From contig JAGATN010000013.1 in the NCBI GenBank assembly GCA_017621225.1, positions 124,001 to 188,000 of the forward strand: a stretch of DNA of 64,000 nucleotides, written 5' to 3'. The DNA is from Muribaculaceae bacterium. GTDB lineage: Bacteria; Bacteroidota; Bacteroidia; Bacteroidales; Muribaculaceae. The notes below the pieces were generated by a model, which searched no databases, was not told where the DNA came from, and saw nothing but the letters and a program-made list of their open reading frames with translations. Position 1 is the stretch's first letter. Each line of letters opens with the position of its first letter. Made by a program: the position numbers and the translations under genes. This document shows positions 43,658 to 53,110 of this stretch, in pieces.

Positions 43658-44239
43658 TCACGACTGCATTTTGGCGGTCGATACAAACCGGTAGGTGTTG
43701 CCTGCAAAGCCTTCGACCTTCAGGTTTTTGTATATGAGCGTGGTAACCTTTATTTCCAATCTCAACGTCTTCGACGTGGGGTCGTACATGCCCGAAGGTA
43801 TCACGCCATCGCCGGGAACGTCGAACGTGGCCAACACATACTGCTGCTGACCGTCGACAATGACGGGAATGGCCAACGAACCATAGAAAATGGGCGAAAC
43901 GGAAATCATTCCGGTTGAAAGCTTGGCAGCCTTATAGGGAAAGTTGAACTCAATTTCCTTTTCCATCGATTTAATGGCCTCCTCTGCCTTATCGGCCGGC
44001 AATGCAGCGCGCACCAATTCATGGAAAGGAAATTTCGACATCGTAATGGCAATGTCGGTTATGGCTACCTTGGTGTTACGGGGAGCTACATTATTGGTGG
44101 TCAACGTACCGTCATATTCGCCATACACGTCCTGCGCATCGTACGGAACGTTAGGCTCCGGATCGGAGTTACATGACGAGAGAGCCAACAAGCCAATGCA
44201 AATGAATAAGAAATTGCTTACTAATCTAAATTTTTTCAT
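43658..44239 (-). CDS. DUF4840-like lipoprotein
   Basis: 193 residues. Lipoprotein signal with LLALSSC (cysteine 23). The rest is beta-rich, with YGEYDGTLTTNN near 39 and repeated strand patterns, resembling DUF4840 proteins of Bacteroidales. The family name is from memory and less certain than the lipoprotein call. It lies upstream of the sigma gene (112-base gap) with its own promoter, so a regulatory link is only possible, not shown. Confidence 0.6.
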   Translation of the reverse strand: MKKFRLVSNFLFICIGLLALSSCNSDPEPNVPYDAQDVYGEYDGTLTTNNVAPRNTKVAITDIAITMSKFPFHELVRAALPADKAEEAIKSMEKEIEFNFPYKAAKLSTGMISVSPIFYGSLAIPVIVDGQQQYVLATFDVPGDGVIPSGMYDPTSKTLRLEIKVTTLIYKNLKVEGFAGNTYRFVSTAKMQS

Positions 44240-44322
44240 TTTTTGATTAATTTATAAAACTGTAACGACATTAAAATCCGATAACACGAAAAATCTTGCA
44301 TCGGAAATGAAACTTTTTTTTG

Positions 44323-44330
44323 CAAAATTA
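44323..44330 (-). promoter_or_regulatory. -7 box TAATTTTG for the DUF4840-like lipoprotein
   Basis: TAnnTTTG match on the minus strand with a leader of about 80 bases. Confidence 0.62.
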
Positions 44331-44455
44331 TAATTAGTCGGCGTAATGCTATGCTCCAAGCTACGATTTTAACTTTAAAAATCTTCACATTGCCCATATT
44401 ACGGATATTTTTCAGCTTTTTATCCGAAAAATTTTCATAACCGAGAAATTACTAT

Positions 44456-44463
44456 TAATTTTG
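44456..44463 (+). promoter_or_regulatory. -7 box TAATTTTG for the TPR protein
   Basis: TAnnTTTG match, 68 bases before the start codon, divergent from the DUF4840-like promoter. Confidence 0.65.
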
Positions 44464-44531
44464 CACCTCGAAAAACTATGAATTTGACCATAACAGGCCA
44501 ATCATCATCCGACAAAAAAAATTAATCATAT

Positions 44532-45215
44532 ATGGCAAAACAAAACGAAAACGAGACTCGTACACCTATCGACGATCTCAACGACTCACTTTCGACCATT
44601 GAACAGAAGGTGCAGAACAACCAGAAAATCATCGTTTGGGCATCGGTTACAGTTGCCGTGGTGGTATGTCTGATTCTTATTTATGTATATGCAATACGCC
44701 GTCCGGGCATCAGCGCAGCCAACGATGCAATAGGTCAGGCCGACATGTCACTGGCTATCGGAAACGACTCAATAGCTCTGACCCAGTATCAGCAAGTGGC
44801 CGACAATTACGGATACGATGCAGGCAACCGCGCAGCTCTCAATGCCGCCATCATACTGTATCGCGACGGCAAATACGAAGAAGCATTAAACTATCTGAAG
44901 AAATATAGCGCTACCGAATCGATCATCGGTGCATCAAGCAAATCGCTCGAAGGCGACTGCTACGTAAACCTCCAGCAGTACGACAAGGCCATCGGATGCT
45001 ACCGCGATGCCGTGAAGCTTTCTGACGACAACCCCTACTACACTCCGGTGTTCATGATGAAGGAAGCTACCGTTGAACGCGAACTCAAAAACTACGAAGC
45101 CGAAGCAAAACTATATCAGCAGATAGCCGACAAATATCCCAACTTCGGAAACGGCATGAACGTAAACATCGAAAAATACATAAAACGAGCTGAAGCTCAA
45201 GCTCAGTCAAAATAA
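44532..45215 (+). CDS. Membrane-anchored tetratricopeptide repeat protein
   Basis: 227 residues: a short cytoplasmic N-terminus with a helical segment, one membrane helix (about 33-55) and three or four TPR-like repeats (about 60-220; ALNYLKKYSATESIIGASSK, YDKAIGCYRDAVKLSDDNPY). The layout is like YfgM, a periplasmic chaperone that works near the Sec translocon, though sequence alone does not prove it. Single-gene unit with promoter and terminator. Confidence 0.82.
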   Translation: MAKQNENETRTPIDDLNDSLSTIEQKVQNNQKIIVWASVTVAVVVCLILIYVYAIRRPGISAANDAIGQADMSLAIGNDSIALTQYQQVADNYGYDAGNRAALNAAIILYRDGKYEEALNYLKKYSATESIIGASSKSLEGDCYVNLQQYDKAIGCYRDAVKLSDDNPYYTPVFMMKEATVERELKNYEAEAKLYQQIADKYPNFGNGMNVNIEKYIKRAEAQAQSK

Positions 45216-45254
45216 AAATACCGCGAAACGCTAATCTTAGATTAGACTTAAAAT

Positions 45255-45286
45255 AAAAGCCGTGTCATTTTGACGCGGCTTTTTTC
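45255..45286 (+). terminator. Terminator after the TPR gene
   Basis: 13-bp stem AAAAGCCGTGTCA/TGACGCGGCTTTT (one G-T wobble), three-base loop, then more T. The convergent Lrp gene ends 15 bases on. Confidence 0.88.
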
Positions 45287-45300
45287 ATATATACATAGCT

Positions 45301-45768
45301 CTACATCGGCAACGGAATGGCAAACGAATGCTTCACTTCGTCCATCACGAAAGTGCTTTCGATCGATGCTATGTTTGGCATGGCCCCTATCACATTCATT
45401 ATGAACTCACGGTAATATTTCATGTTCGGGGCGTGAATTTTAAGAAGGTAGTCAAAGGCGCCCGACACATTGTAGCACTCCGTCACCTCCTCTATCGACA
45501 ATATGTTGCTTATGAAGTCGCGCGCCAAATCCCTGTTAAGCTTTATTAGCTTAACGTTACAAAACACCACGAAGCCCTGATTGAGCTTCTGGGCATCGAG
45601 CACCGCCACGTAGCGCTTTATGTACCCCGATGCTTCAAGACGCTTCAATCGTTCAAATACGGGCGTGGACGAGAGGTTCACCTTTGCGGCAAGCTCCTTC
45701 GTGGTCAGTCGCGAGTTGCTTTGCAACGTACGCAATATCTCAATGTCGGTTTTGTCAAGTTTGTCCAT
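45301..45768 (-). CDS. Lrp/AsnC family transcriptional regulator
   Basis: 155 residues. N-terminal winged HTH (about 5-60, DIEILRTLQSNSRLTTKELA, SSTPVFERLKRLEASGYI) and C-terminal RAM ligand-binding domain (about 65-150, VTECYNVSGAFDYLLKI). It is divergent from metY with both promoters in the 166-base gap, so control of methionine/cysteine synthesis in response to an amino acid is a reasonable inference. Confidence 0.93.
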   Translation of the reverse strand: MDKLDKTDIEILRTLQSNSRLTTKELAAKVNLSSTPVFERLKRLEASGYIKRYVAVLDAQKLNQGFVVFCNVKLIKLNRDLARDFISNILSIEEVTECYNVSGAFDYLLKIHAPNMKYYREFIMNVIGAMPNIASIESTFVMDEVKHSFAIPLPM

Positions 45769-45834
45769 CAGAATATAATTCTACAATAAGTCAAATTCGG
45801 GCCACGATACGGCAAATCATTCCGCATCGGCACG

Positions 45835-45842
45835 CAAATTTA
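45835..45842 (-). promoter_or_regulatory. -7 box TAAATTTG for the Lrp gene
   Basis: TAnnTTTG match on the minus strand, in the divergent gap, 66 bases before the start codon. Confidence 0.65.
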
Positions 45843-45893
45843 GTTATTATATCCAACTTTACAAAAATGCTTGGAATTTATTTCCACACGGCA

Positions 45894-45901
45894 TAATTTT
45901 G
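45894..45901 (+). promoter_or_regulatory. Promoter of metY (-7 box TAATTTTG)
   Basis: TAnnTTTG match with TTG at 45871-45873 (20-bp spacing). It supports the start at 45935. No SAM riboswitch is seen in the short leader. Confidence 0.7.
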
Positions 45902-45934
45902 CATCAAACAAACAAATCAAAACCCACACTAATT

Positions 45935-47221
45935 ATGAAAGAAAACAGACTACACTTCGAGACCCTCCAGCTACACGTCGGACAAGAACAAGCCGACCCG
46001 ACTACCGACGCGCGCGCAGTACCAATATATCAAACCACGTCGTACGTATTCCACAATTCGGCCCATGCCGCCGCGCGATTCGGGCTCACCGATGCCGGAA
46101 ACATCTACGGTCGCCTTACAAACCCGACTCAGGATGTGCTCGAGCGACGCTTGGCCGCGCTCGAAAATGGAGTCGCCGCGCTTGCAGTGGCCTCCGGAGC
46201 CGCCGCCATAACATATGCCATTCTCAACATTGCCCGTCAAGGCGATCACATCGTATCGTCCAAGACCATATACGGAGGCACATACAATCTGCTCGACAAC
46301 ACATTACCGTCATATGGCATATCCACCACGTTCGTCGATCCGAGCGACATCGAAAACTTCAGACGGGCCATACGCCCCAACACCAAGGCCATATTCATCG
46401 AAACGCTCGGCAACCCCAATTCAAACATCATCGACATCGAGCAGGTTGCAAAAATAGCCCATGACAACGGCATCCCATTGATAATCGACAACACTTTCGG
46501 AACGCCATATCTCATCCGACCCATAGAATACGGCGCCGACATCGTGGTGCATTCGGCCACCAAATTCATAGGCGGACATGGATCGTCGCTCGGAGGCGTA
46601 ATAGTCGACTCAGGCAAATTCGACTGGAAAGCATCAGGCAAATTCCCCACATTGACCGACCCTGACCCGGCCTATCACGGCATAAGGTTCAGCGACGTGG
46701 CCGGCGACGCTGCATACATCACACGCATTCGCGCCGTGCTGCTCCGCGACACGGGCGCGACGATAAGCCCGTTCAACGCATTCATCCTGCTTCAAGGGCT
46801 TGAAACGCTCTCACTGCGCGTAGAGCGGCACGTCGAAAATGCCCTGAAGGTCGTCGACTTCCTTGCCAATCATCCGAAAGTGGCGAAGGTAAACCACCCG
46901 TCACTCCCCGACCACCCCGATCACGCATTATATAAAAAATACTTCAAATCGGGTGCCGGCTCGATATTTACGTTCAAAGTTTTCGGCGACGCTTCAAAAG
47001 CCCACAAAGTAATCGACTCGCTAAAGATATTCTCGCTTCTGGCCAATGTTGCCGACGTGAAATCGCTCGTCATACACCCTGCTTCAACTACCCACTCGCA
47101 GCTATCGCCCGAGCAACTTGCCGAGCAAGGCATCACACCCGGCACCATACGCCTTTCAATAGGCATAGAGCACATCGACGACCTGATCGACGATTTGTCA
47201 CAGGCGCTCGACAGCATTTGA
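45935..47221 (+). CDS. metY: O-acetylhomoserine sulfhydrylase (Cys/Met metabolism PLP enzyme)
   Basis: 428 residues from ATG 45935. PLP-dependent gamma-family enzyme with [47 protein letters not shown] and the cofactor lysine in [14 protein letters not shown]. Length and the PLxRPxEYGAD motif fit O-acetylhomoserine aminocarboxypropyltransferase (MetY) better than MetB or MetC. It makes homocysteine from O-acetylhomoserine and sulfide. Divergent Lrp regulator upstream. Confidence 0.94.
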   Translation: MKENRLHFETLQLHVGQEQADPTTDARAVPIYQTTSYVFHNSAHAAARFGLTDAGNIYGRLTNPTQDVLERRLAALENGVAALAVASGAAAITYAILNIARQGDHIVSSKTIYGGTYNLLDNTLPSYGISTTFVDPSDIENFRRAIRPNTKAIFIETLGNPNSNIIDIEQVAKIAHDNGIPLIIDNTFGTPYLIRPIEYGADIVVHSATKFIGGHGSSLGGVIVDSGKFDWKASGKFPTLTDPDPAYHGIRFSDVAGDAAYITRIRAVLLRDTGATISPFNAFILLQGLETLSLRVERHVENALKVVDFLANHPKVAKVNHPSLPDHPDHALYKKYFKSGAGSIFTFKVFGDASKAHKVIDSLKIFSLLANVADVKSLVIHPASTTHSQLSPEQLAEQGITPGTIRLSIGIEHIDDLIDDLSQALDSI

Positions 47222-47313
47222 CAATCAGACATTGAAAACGAACGACATTTAATTCGACACCGCATTTAACACAAAAAAGGCTTCGCCTACATCGATATGT
47301 CATAATAAATCAT

Positions 47314-47321
47314 TAAATTTG
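47314..47321 (+). promoter_or_regulatory. -7 box TAAATTTG for the DUF3078 operon
   Basis: TAnnTTTG match. The transcript would begin inside the hairpin at 47321-47353. Confidence 0.7.
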
Positions 47322-47353
47322 CACTCGGGTGAATCTACGGTTCATCCGAGTGC
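47321..47353 (+). other. Hairpin overlapping the start of transcription of the DUF3078 operon
   Basis: 13-bp stem GCACTCGGGTGAA/TTCATCCGAGTGC (one G-T wobble) with a seven-base loop. The 5' arm begins at the last base of the -7 box, so only part of it is in the mRNA unless transcription starts early. Could be an operator or a 5' protective hairpin. Confidence 0.5.
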
Positions 47354-47385
47354 ATACGTTCAACTTGTTTATTAGTGTAAAGAGT

Positions 47386-48759
47386 ATGTTTAGAATGCGT
47401 CATTTTTTGATTTTCGCCTTTTTCCTCAGCATGGCAACAACCATGTTTGCTCAATCGAACCTGCAAAACTTAAAAACACGTGAAATCGAGGAAGATCCCG
47501 ACTCAGTGATAATTTTGCCATGGTTTGATGACGAAATCGATTTAGACTCGCTTAATCTCGACTTCCTTGAAGTCGACACATTGCCTGTCACACCGCCCCG
47601 AAAACATTCTACGCTTTCAAATTCGGCATATCGACCCATCGTATTTGACCAATACCATTTTCTCGATACCTTCACCATCTCGGAGAGGAATCGTGAAGAA
47701 TATACCGGCGATGCCTTCTATTGGCTCGACGACCTCGACTTCAGCCAGCTGCTCATCGACCATGCACGTCAATCGTTTATCGTAAACAATCCGTGCCTCA
47801 TCAAGTACGACGTAGCTTCGCTGCCCGAAAAGCCGAAGGGATATCAAGGCTTTGTCGACCCGACTACCGCAAAAATAGTTTTGCAGGAAAACAAGCCCAC
47901 CGTCGACAAATCGCAAGCGGCAAAGGACATAGGCGCTTCCGTAGAACGCAAAAACTGGATATACGACTTCAATACCAATTTCCAATTCTCGCAAGCTTAC
48001 ATATCGCCAAACTGGTATCAAGGCGGCAACGACAACATGCAGTTGCTCACCAGCTCACGATATTACGTCAAGATAAACGAGAAGTTCCATCCCAAAATTC
48101 TATTCGATGCCACTTTCCAGTATAAATTGGGGTTGAACAATGCGCCTAACGACACGTTGCGCTCATACAACATAATACAGGACGTATTTGAGGTATACAC
48201 CAACTTCGGTTATAAGGCAATAAAAAGGTGGTACTACTCAATCAACGGTAATATGCGCACTCAGTTGTTCAACAGCTACGGAAGCAATTCAAACGTATTG
48301 AGATCGTCATTCCTGTCGCCTGGCGAATTCAATATCGGCGTCGGTATGACCTACAACTACTCAAATCCAAAAGTCAACCTGAATGCAACGATATCGCCGT
48401 TGTCATGGAACATGAAGTCATGCATCAACTCAAAGCTCAACGAAACCAACTTTGGCATCGACGAAGGTCATACGACAAAGAGCTCTTACGGTTCGAAAGC
48501 CGACATCACCTTCTCTTGGCAGATTGCCTACAACATCAATTATCGGTCGCGCTTGTACATGTTCACCAACTACGACTATGCGGAAGCCAACTATGACCAT
48601 ACATTCTCTTTCAACATCAACAAATTCTTATCGAGCCAGATAAACATCAATATGCGATACGACTCAAACAGCCGAAGATTGGAAGACAGCTCATGGCATA
48701 AGTTCCAGCTAAAAGAAACCCTTTCATTCGGTTTGACGTATCAGATAAAGAATACATAA
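47386..48759 (+). CDS. DUF3078 family outer-membrane-associated protein
   Basis: 457 residues from ATG 47386 (an ATG three codons on is also possible). Signal peptide about 1-24 (ends MFAQ). Central acidic region, then the DUF3078 part (about 210-457) with NWYQGGNDNMQLLTSSRYYV and many alternating beta strands, probably a small barrel. Function unknown; widespread in Bacteroidota. First gene of a tight four-gene unit ending in a Crp/Fnr regulator. Confidence 0.8.
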   Translation: MFRMRHFLIFAFFLSMATTMFAQSNLQNLKTREIEEDPDSVIILPWFDDEIDLDSLNLDFLEVDTLPVTPPRKHSTLSNSAYRPIVFDQYHFLDTFTISERNREEYTGDAFYWLDDLDFSQLLIDHARQSFIVNNPCLIKYDVASLPEKPKGYQGFVDPTTAKIVLQENKPTVDKSQAAKDIGASVERKNWIYDFNTNFQFSQAYISPNWYQGGNDNMQLLTSSRYYVKINEKFHPKILFDATFQYKLGLNNAPNDTLRSYNIIQDVFEVYTNFGYKAIKRWYYSINGNMRTQLFNSYGSNSNVLRSSFLSPGEFNIGVGMTYNYSNPKVNLNATISPLSWNMKSCINSKLNETNFGIDEGHTTKSSYGSKADITFSWQIAYNINYRSRLYMFTNYDYAEANYDHTFSFNINKFLSSQININMRYDSNSRRLEDSSWHKFQLKETLSFGLTYQIKNT

Positions 48760-48768
48760 CGCCACAAA

Positions 48769-49380
48769 ATGCCAAAACTGCCTCTACTCCTCATCTTCAT
48801 TTTAAGCACGGCGCTTCCATACGGTGTCAATTCGCAAGATCTGATAAAAGAATTGCCCGCCGTATCAATGGTGTTGGACGGATACACGCGCGAGTCCGTG
48901 GAGAAACGCATAATAGAGTCAGGCCCGCATCATATCGAAGGCATATGGCAGATGACCACCGATGGCGCAACGATAGTGATTGAGCGCACGGACGATTACG
49001 ACCCTTCTTCGGTCGATGCCATCAACCTGTATCGCATGGTGATTCTAAAATCGCCGAACAGAAGCCTCCGCCCCGGCACCGTCATGGGCTACATATCGCC
49101 TGCCGCAAAAAGCGGCACATACGCCGGACGGATATACACATCGCAACACAACGGGTCGAAGCTTTCGTCGCCAAAGGATTTCACCATCGCATTGTCCGAT
49201 GCCGACTCCCGAATGTCGATAACAAGGCTGCGCAGCAAGTATAGCTTAAATCTCTGGCGAATGCTCCCCTATATGTTTAGATACTCGGTAAAGCGCAACT
49301 CCAACTCAAACGCCACCACGCAGGGCTGCCGAAAAATTTTCCCGGCACCGGCGTTGCCTTCCGAACCAATATATCTGTAA
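48769..49380 (+). CDS. Secreted protein of unknown function (203 aa)
   Basis: 203 residues, signal peptide about 1-22 (ends VNSQ). No family recognised. The middle (EGIWQMTTDGATIVIERTDD, GTVMGYISPAAKSGTYAG) suggests a small beta-barrel or lipocalin-like fold; the C-terminus is basic (YMFRYSVKRNSNSN). It begins nine bases after the DUF3078 gene and ends six bases before the next, so it belongs to the operon. Confidence 0.75.
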   Translation: MPKLPLLLIFILSTALPYGVNSQDLIKELPAVSMVLDGYTRESVEKRIIESGPHHIEGIWQMTTDGATIVIERTDDYDPSSVDAINLYRMVILKSPNRSLRPGTVMGYISPAAKSGTYAGRIYTSQHNGSKLSSPKDFTIALSDADSRMSITRLRSKYSLNLWRMLPYMFRYSVKRNSNSNATTQGCRKIFPAPALPSEPIYL

Positions 49381-49386
49381 CGCGAC

Positions 49387-49869
49387 ATGAAGTTTTCGGT
49401 ACGTCATATATTAATCCTGCTCGTAATGTCGATTTGCGGCATTACGGCGATAGCCGACCGCACTACACGGCGTGGCTTAAAGCTTCGTGCCAACGCGGCA
49501 ACGACCGTCAAAGAAGCCACATACGATACCTTGACGCTTGCCCCCGACCAATCGATGATTCGACTCAGCGGTTACGACAAACCTTTGCGATCGAGACACG
49601 AAACGATGTTCGTGAGCAACAACTCCCCCGACACCATCTTCGGCCTGTCGATCGACATAACGTATTTAGACACGAACAACCGCACGCTTCACTCGCGCAA
49701 CGTCGCAATCGACTGTTGTATGCCTCCGTCCTCCACCCAAATTATAAAATTCAAGTCGTGGGACGTGCAAAACGCATTCTACTATAAGTTAAGCCCGAAA
49801 CCGACGCGCAGCAGCGGAACGCCATACGACGTTTCTTGCCGAATACGCCATCTGCTAATCAATAAATAA
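49387..49869 (+). CDS. Secreted protein of unknown function (160 aa)
   Basis: 160 residues, signal peptide about 1-22 (ITAIADR). The mature part (SRHETMFVSNNSPDTIFGLS, ITYLDTNNRTLHSRNVAIDC) reads like one immunoglobulin-like or FxLYD-type beta domain, with two adjacent cysteines near residue 116. No confident family. Two bases separate it from the Crp/Fnr gene, so translation is probably coupled. Confidence 0.75.
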   Translation: MKFSVRHILILLVMSICGITAIADRTTRRGLKLRANAATTVKEATYDTLTLAPDQSMIRLSGYDKPLRSRHETMFVSNNSPDTIFGLSIDITYLDTNNRTLHSRNVAIDCCMPPSSTQIIKFKSWDVQNAFYYKLSPKPTRSSGTPYDVSCRIRHLLINK

Positions 49870-49871
49870 GC

Positions 49872-50465
49872 ATGCCCCATCCGCTCGAACGAATACTTAA
49901 GTATCTCGACCTTACGCCCGAACAAGTTGACACGTTGAAATCGCTAATGGTCGAAATTCGCTTCAAGCGAGGCGACAAACTTACCACACGCACCCAGATA
50001 AGCGGTTCGGCATTCTACATAAAGCATGGTTCGGCACGATTTTTCTACATAGCCAATGGCAAGGACAATACATTCTCATTTGCATTCGACGACCAATTCA
50101 TCATAAAGCCACAATACATGATGCAGTCGACCGACGCCGTAATGAGCATCGAGTTTCTCGAAAGAACCGACGTCATAACCATCCCCGAACGCACTACGGT
50201 CGAAACCATCAAAGGGTTTAAAGGCATACACGACGAATCGCTGTCAATATTCTTCTTAACCGCCATGCTCGAATACAGCCATTTCCTCGAAGAACGTGCC
50301 TTGTTGCTGCAAACGGCATCGGCCATCGAACGCTACCGTTGGCTTACGCAACGCTACCCAAAAGTGCTCGAGCGCGCCACGCTTACTCAGATAGCATCGT
50401 ATCTCGGAATGACAAAAGAAACGCTCTATCGCATACGCGCCGGAAAATACGGCCCGAAACAATAG
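49872..50465 (+). CDS. Crp/Fnr family transcriptional regulator
   Basis: 197 residues. N-terminal cyclic-nucleotide-binding-like jelly roll (about 20-120) without the Arg-Ala cAMP signature, a long dimer helix, and a C-terminal HTH (LTQIASYLGMTKETLYRIRA, about 170-190). Bacteroidota-type, without cysteines for an iron-sulfur cluster at the N-terminus. Last gene of the DUF3078 operon. Ligand unknown; an envelope signal is suggested only by its neighbours. Confidence 0.9.
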   Translation: MPHPLERILKYLDLTPEQVDTLKSLMVEIRFKRGDKLTTRTQISGSAFYIKHGSARFFYIANGKDNTFSFAFDDQFIIKPQYMMQSTDAVMSIEFLERTDVITIPERTTVETIKGFKGIHDESLSIFFLTAMLEYSHFLEERALLLQTASAIERYRWLTQRYPKVLERATLTQIASYLGMTKETLYRIRAGKYGPKQ

Positions 50466-50526
50466 TCTCGAGCCGATATAAGAGCACAAAAATCAGTCAT
50501 TTTTTCATCGTTTCACTTATTATGAC

Positions 50527-50534
50527 TATTTTTG
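50527..50534 (+). promoter_or_regulatory. -7 box TATTTTTG
   Basis: TAnnTTTG match 23 bases before the 124-residue gene, starting the cyclophilin/M16 unit. Confidence 0.65.
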
Positions 50535-50557
50535 CATAAGTAACTCAACCTAATTTT

Positions 50558-50932
50558 ATGGATCAGGATTTAATAAAACATTTGAGCCAAGACGCTGACG
50601 GGCTGCTCACATACGAGTACATTGCCAACCACATCAATTGTTGCAGCGATGAAATGCCATTTCTGATAGACAATATGATTCGCGTCGACTCCACAGGACA
50701 ATTCATAGTAAGTGGCGCTCGATATTTAAACGCAATCGACCCCGTAAAATATGCCCCCGACATAAAACGCCTGATAGCAGCCGCAATCGAAAAAGATCGC
50801 GAACGCCGATACATTGGCGACCTGCTTCAAAGCATATGGGGAACCGATTACGAAAGCCGCATCGACGAGCTTAACGCCTCTGACGATAACTTTAGGCGCA
50901 TATACAAACGCCTCTATCCGCAAGGCATATGA
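50558..50932 (+). CDS. Cytosolic protein of unknown function (124 aa)
   Basis: 124 residues, no signal peptide, mostly helical and acidic. The start (QDLIKHLSQDADGLLTYEYI, then a CC pair near residue 28) is not one I recognise. Its stop overlaps the cyclophilin start as ATGA, so the two are translated together. Function unknown. Confidence 0.72.
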   Translation: MDQDLIKHLSQDADGLLTYEYIANHINCCSDEMPFLIDNMIRVDSTGQFIVSGARYLNAIDPVKYAPDIKRLIAAAIEKDRERRYIGDLLQSIWGTDYESRIDELNASDDNFRRIYKRLYPQGI

Positions 50933-51807
50933 ACATCCGATCATTCTGCGGCTCCAAAAGGCTCATTGCTGCCATAATGGTATTGGTGGCCATGTATATG
51001 CCATCGGTAAATGCCGTAAACAATAACCTTAACCACATTGAAATGGAACAGTCTGACAATAAAGACATAATAGTTGAACTGAAAACTACGCTCGGCGACA
51101 TAAAGTTGCTGCTTTACGGCGACACCCCGCTACATATGAACAACTTCGTAAAACTCGTAAACGAAGGTTTCTATGACGGATTGCTGTTTCACCGCGTAAT
51201 AAACGATTTCATGATTCAGGGCGGCGACCCCAACTCAAAGAACGCGCCTTCAGGCAAATTGCTCGGTGACGGATCGCCCGACTATAAGATCGACGCCGAA
51301 TTCGTATATCCCCGACACTTCCACAAGCGCGGAGCCTTAGCGGCCGCACGCGAGGGCGACAACGTGAATCCCGAAAAGAAATCGAGCAGTTCGCAATTCT
51401 ACATCGTGACGGGTCGAAAATTCTCGCCCGCACAGCTCGACCAGATGCAGAGCCAGAGACTAATGATGCAGAAGAAAAGCATATTCAACGACCTGACGAT
51501 GCAAAATCGCGACTCAATAATGACATTGCGCCGCAATCAGGATCTCGCCGGCCTTCAGCAACTGCAAGAAAATCTGATAAAGCAAACCGAAGCATTGGCA
51601 GCCGAAAAGCCCGACACCCTTACCGCCGAGCAGCGCGAGGCTTACGTAAACGTGGGCGGAACGCCGCATCTCGATGGCTCTTACACGGTGTTTGGCGAGG
51701 TCATATCAGGCATGGACGTGGTCGATTTGATTCAGAAAGTCGAAACCGACCAAAACGATCGTCCTAAAGAAGATGTAAGAATAATCAGCGCTAAAGTCGT
51801 AAAATAG
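50929..51807 (+). CDS. Secreted peptidyl-prolyl isomerase (cyclophilin) with helical insert
   Basis: 292 residues with a signal peptide (about 1-29, ends SVNA). The cyclophilin core is split: LLFHRVINDFMIQGGDPNSK and SSSSQFYIVTGRKFSP before, GTPHLDGSYTVFGEVISGMD after, an insert of about 75 charged helical residues (about 162-238). Active-site Arg, Phe, Met and Gln are kept. It speeds proline isomerisation of exported proteins. Coupled to the upstream unknown gene. Confidence 0.93.
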   Translation: MNIRSFCGSKRLIAAIMVLVAMYMPSVNAVNNNLNHIEMEQSDNKDIIVELKTTLGDIKLLLYGDTPLHMNNFVKLVNEGFYDGLLFHRVINDFMIQGGDPNSKNAPSGKLLGDGSPDYKIDAEFVYPRHFHKRGALAAAREGDNVNPEKKSSSSQFYIVTGRKFSPAQLDQMQSQRLMMQKKSIFNDLTMQNRDSIMTLRRNQDLAGLQQLQENLIKQTEALAAEKPDTLTAEQREAYVNVGGTPHLDGSYTVFGEVISGMDVVDLIQKVETDQNDRPKEDVRIISAKVVK

Positions 51808-51866
51808 GCATACCCGACATCGATTGCCACAAACGGGCATCGAGCCTTACATAAAATACGTACGCT

Positions 51867-53105
51867 ATGATCGAAAGCCGTTCATTCACACTGCCAAATG
51901 GGCTGAGAGTGGTTCACAACCACGACGACGCCACCGCAATGATAGCGATGACCGTGCTTTATAATGTAGGCGCGCGCGACGAGTCGCCCGATGCCACGGG
52001 AATGGCACATCTGTTCGAGCACCTGATGTTTGGCGGATCGGTAAACGTTCCCGACTACGATGCATCGATGGAGATAGCCGGAGGTTGGAACAATGCCTGG
52101 ACCAACAATGACTACACGAATTTTTACGACGTGATACCGGCCGTAAATGCCGAAACCGCCTTTTGGCTCGAAAGCGACCGAATGCTCGGCCTCGCTTTTA
52201 GCGAAAAGGCGCTTGAAGTGCAACGAAACGTAGTCATCGAGGAGTTTAAGCAGGTTTGTCTCAACAAGCCGTATGGCGACATTGCCCATCTCCTACGACC
52301 GTTGGTCTACAACATCCATCCTTACCGATGGCCCACGATAGGCAAGGAAATAAGCCATATAGAGCGCATAACCAACGACGACCTGAAAGCATTTTTCTAT
52401 GGCCATTATGCGCCGAACAATGCGGTATTGGCCATTTCAGGCAACATCTCGTTCGACGACGTAAGGTCATTGGCCGAAAAATGGTTCGGATCAATTCCGC
52501 GTCGCGACATTCAGCCGCGCACATACGCTCCGGAGCTGCCCATCGAATCGGCAAGAAGGCTCGAAGTGACGCGAAACGTGCCGCACACCACCATAGCCAT
52601 AGCGTTTCCGATGTGCGGATATGATTCGCCCGAATACGCATCGGCCGACATCGTTACCGACATACTGTCGACCGGACGGTCATCGCGATTTTATCGTGAG
52701 CTCGTCATGGGCTCCGACCTGTTTATCGATGCCGATGCGTCGATATTGGGTAGCGACGAGCCCGGATATCTCTTGATAAATGGAAAATTACGCAAGGACA
52801 GCCCTACCGCGATAGCCGAAGCGGAAAAAGCCATATACCAACAGCTGGATCGCATATCGACTTACGAGCCGTCGGAATATGAGCTTACGCGCGCCGTAAA
52901 CAAGTTTGAGAGCAGCTACACGTTCGGAACCATCAATTTTATATCCAAATCGCAAGCCCTTGCCATAAGCGCTATGCACCGCGAGAATGTCAACGACATA
53001 GTTCCGCGCTATCGCGCGCTCACGCCCGCCGACATCACCAAAACGGCCTCAAAAATATTAAATCGCAATTCATCGGCCACATTAGTATATCACCCGATAA
53101 AATAG
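51867..53105 (+). CDS. M16 family zinc metallopeptidase
   Basis: 412 residues, one half-unit of the pitrilysin family. Inverted zinc motif HLFEH (48-52) with the downstream glutamate in VVIEEFKQ (near 128), followed by an inactive-like C-terminal half (HTTIAIAFPMCGYDS). No signal peptide, so cytosolic. Such short M16 proteins act as homodimers or with an inactive partner; no partner gene adjoins. Its stop is five bases from the end of the convergent flavoprotein gene. Confidence 0.93.
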   Translation: MIESRSFTLPNGLRVVHNHDDATAMIAMTVLYNVGARDESPDATGMAHLFEHLMFGGSVNVPDYDASMEIAGGWNNAWTNNDYTNFYDVIPAVNAETAFWLESDRMLGLAFSEKALEVQRNVVIEEFKQVCLNKPYGDIAHLLRPLVYNIHPYRWPTIGKEISHIERITNDDLKAFFYGHYAPNNAVLAISGNISFDDVRSLAEKWFGSIPRRDIQPRTYAPELPIESARRLEVTRNVPHTTIAIAFPMCGYDSPEYASADIVTDILSTGRSSRFYRELVMGSDLFIDADASILGSDEPGYLLINGKLRKDSPTAIAEAEKAIYQQLDRISTYEPSEYELTRAVNKFESSYTFGTINFISKSQALAISAMHRENVNDIVPRYRALTPADITKTASKILNRNSSATLVYHPIK

Positions 53106-53110
53106 CCCGA

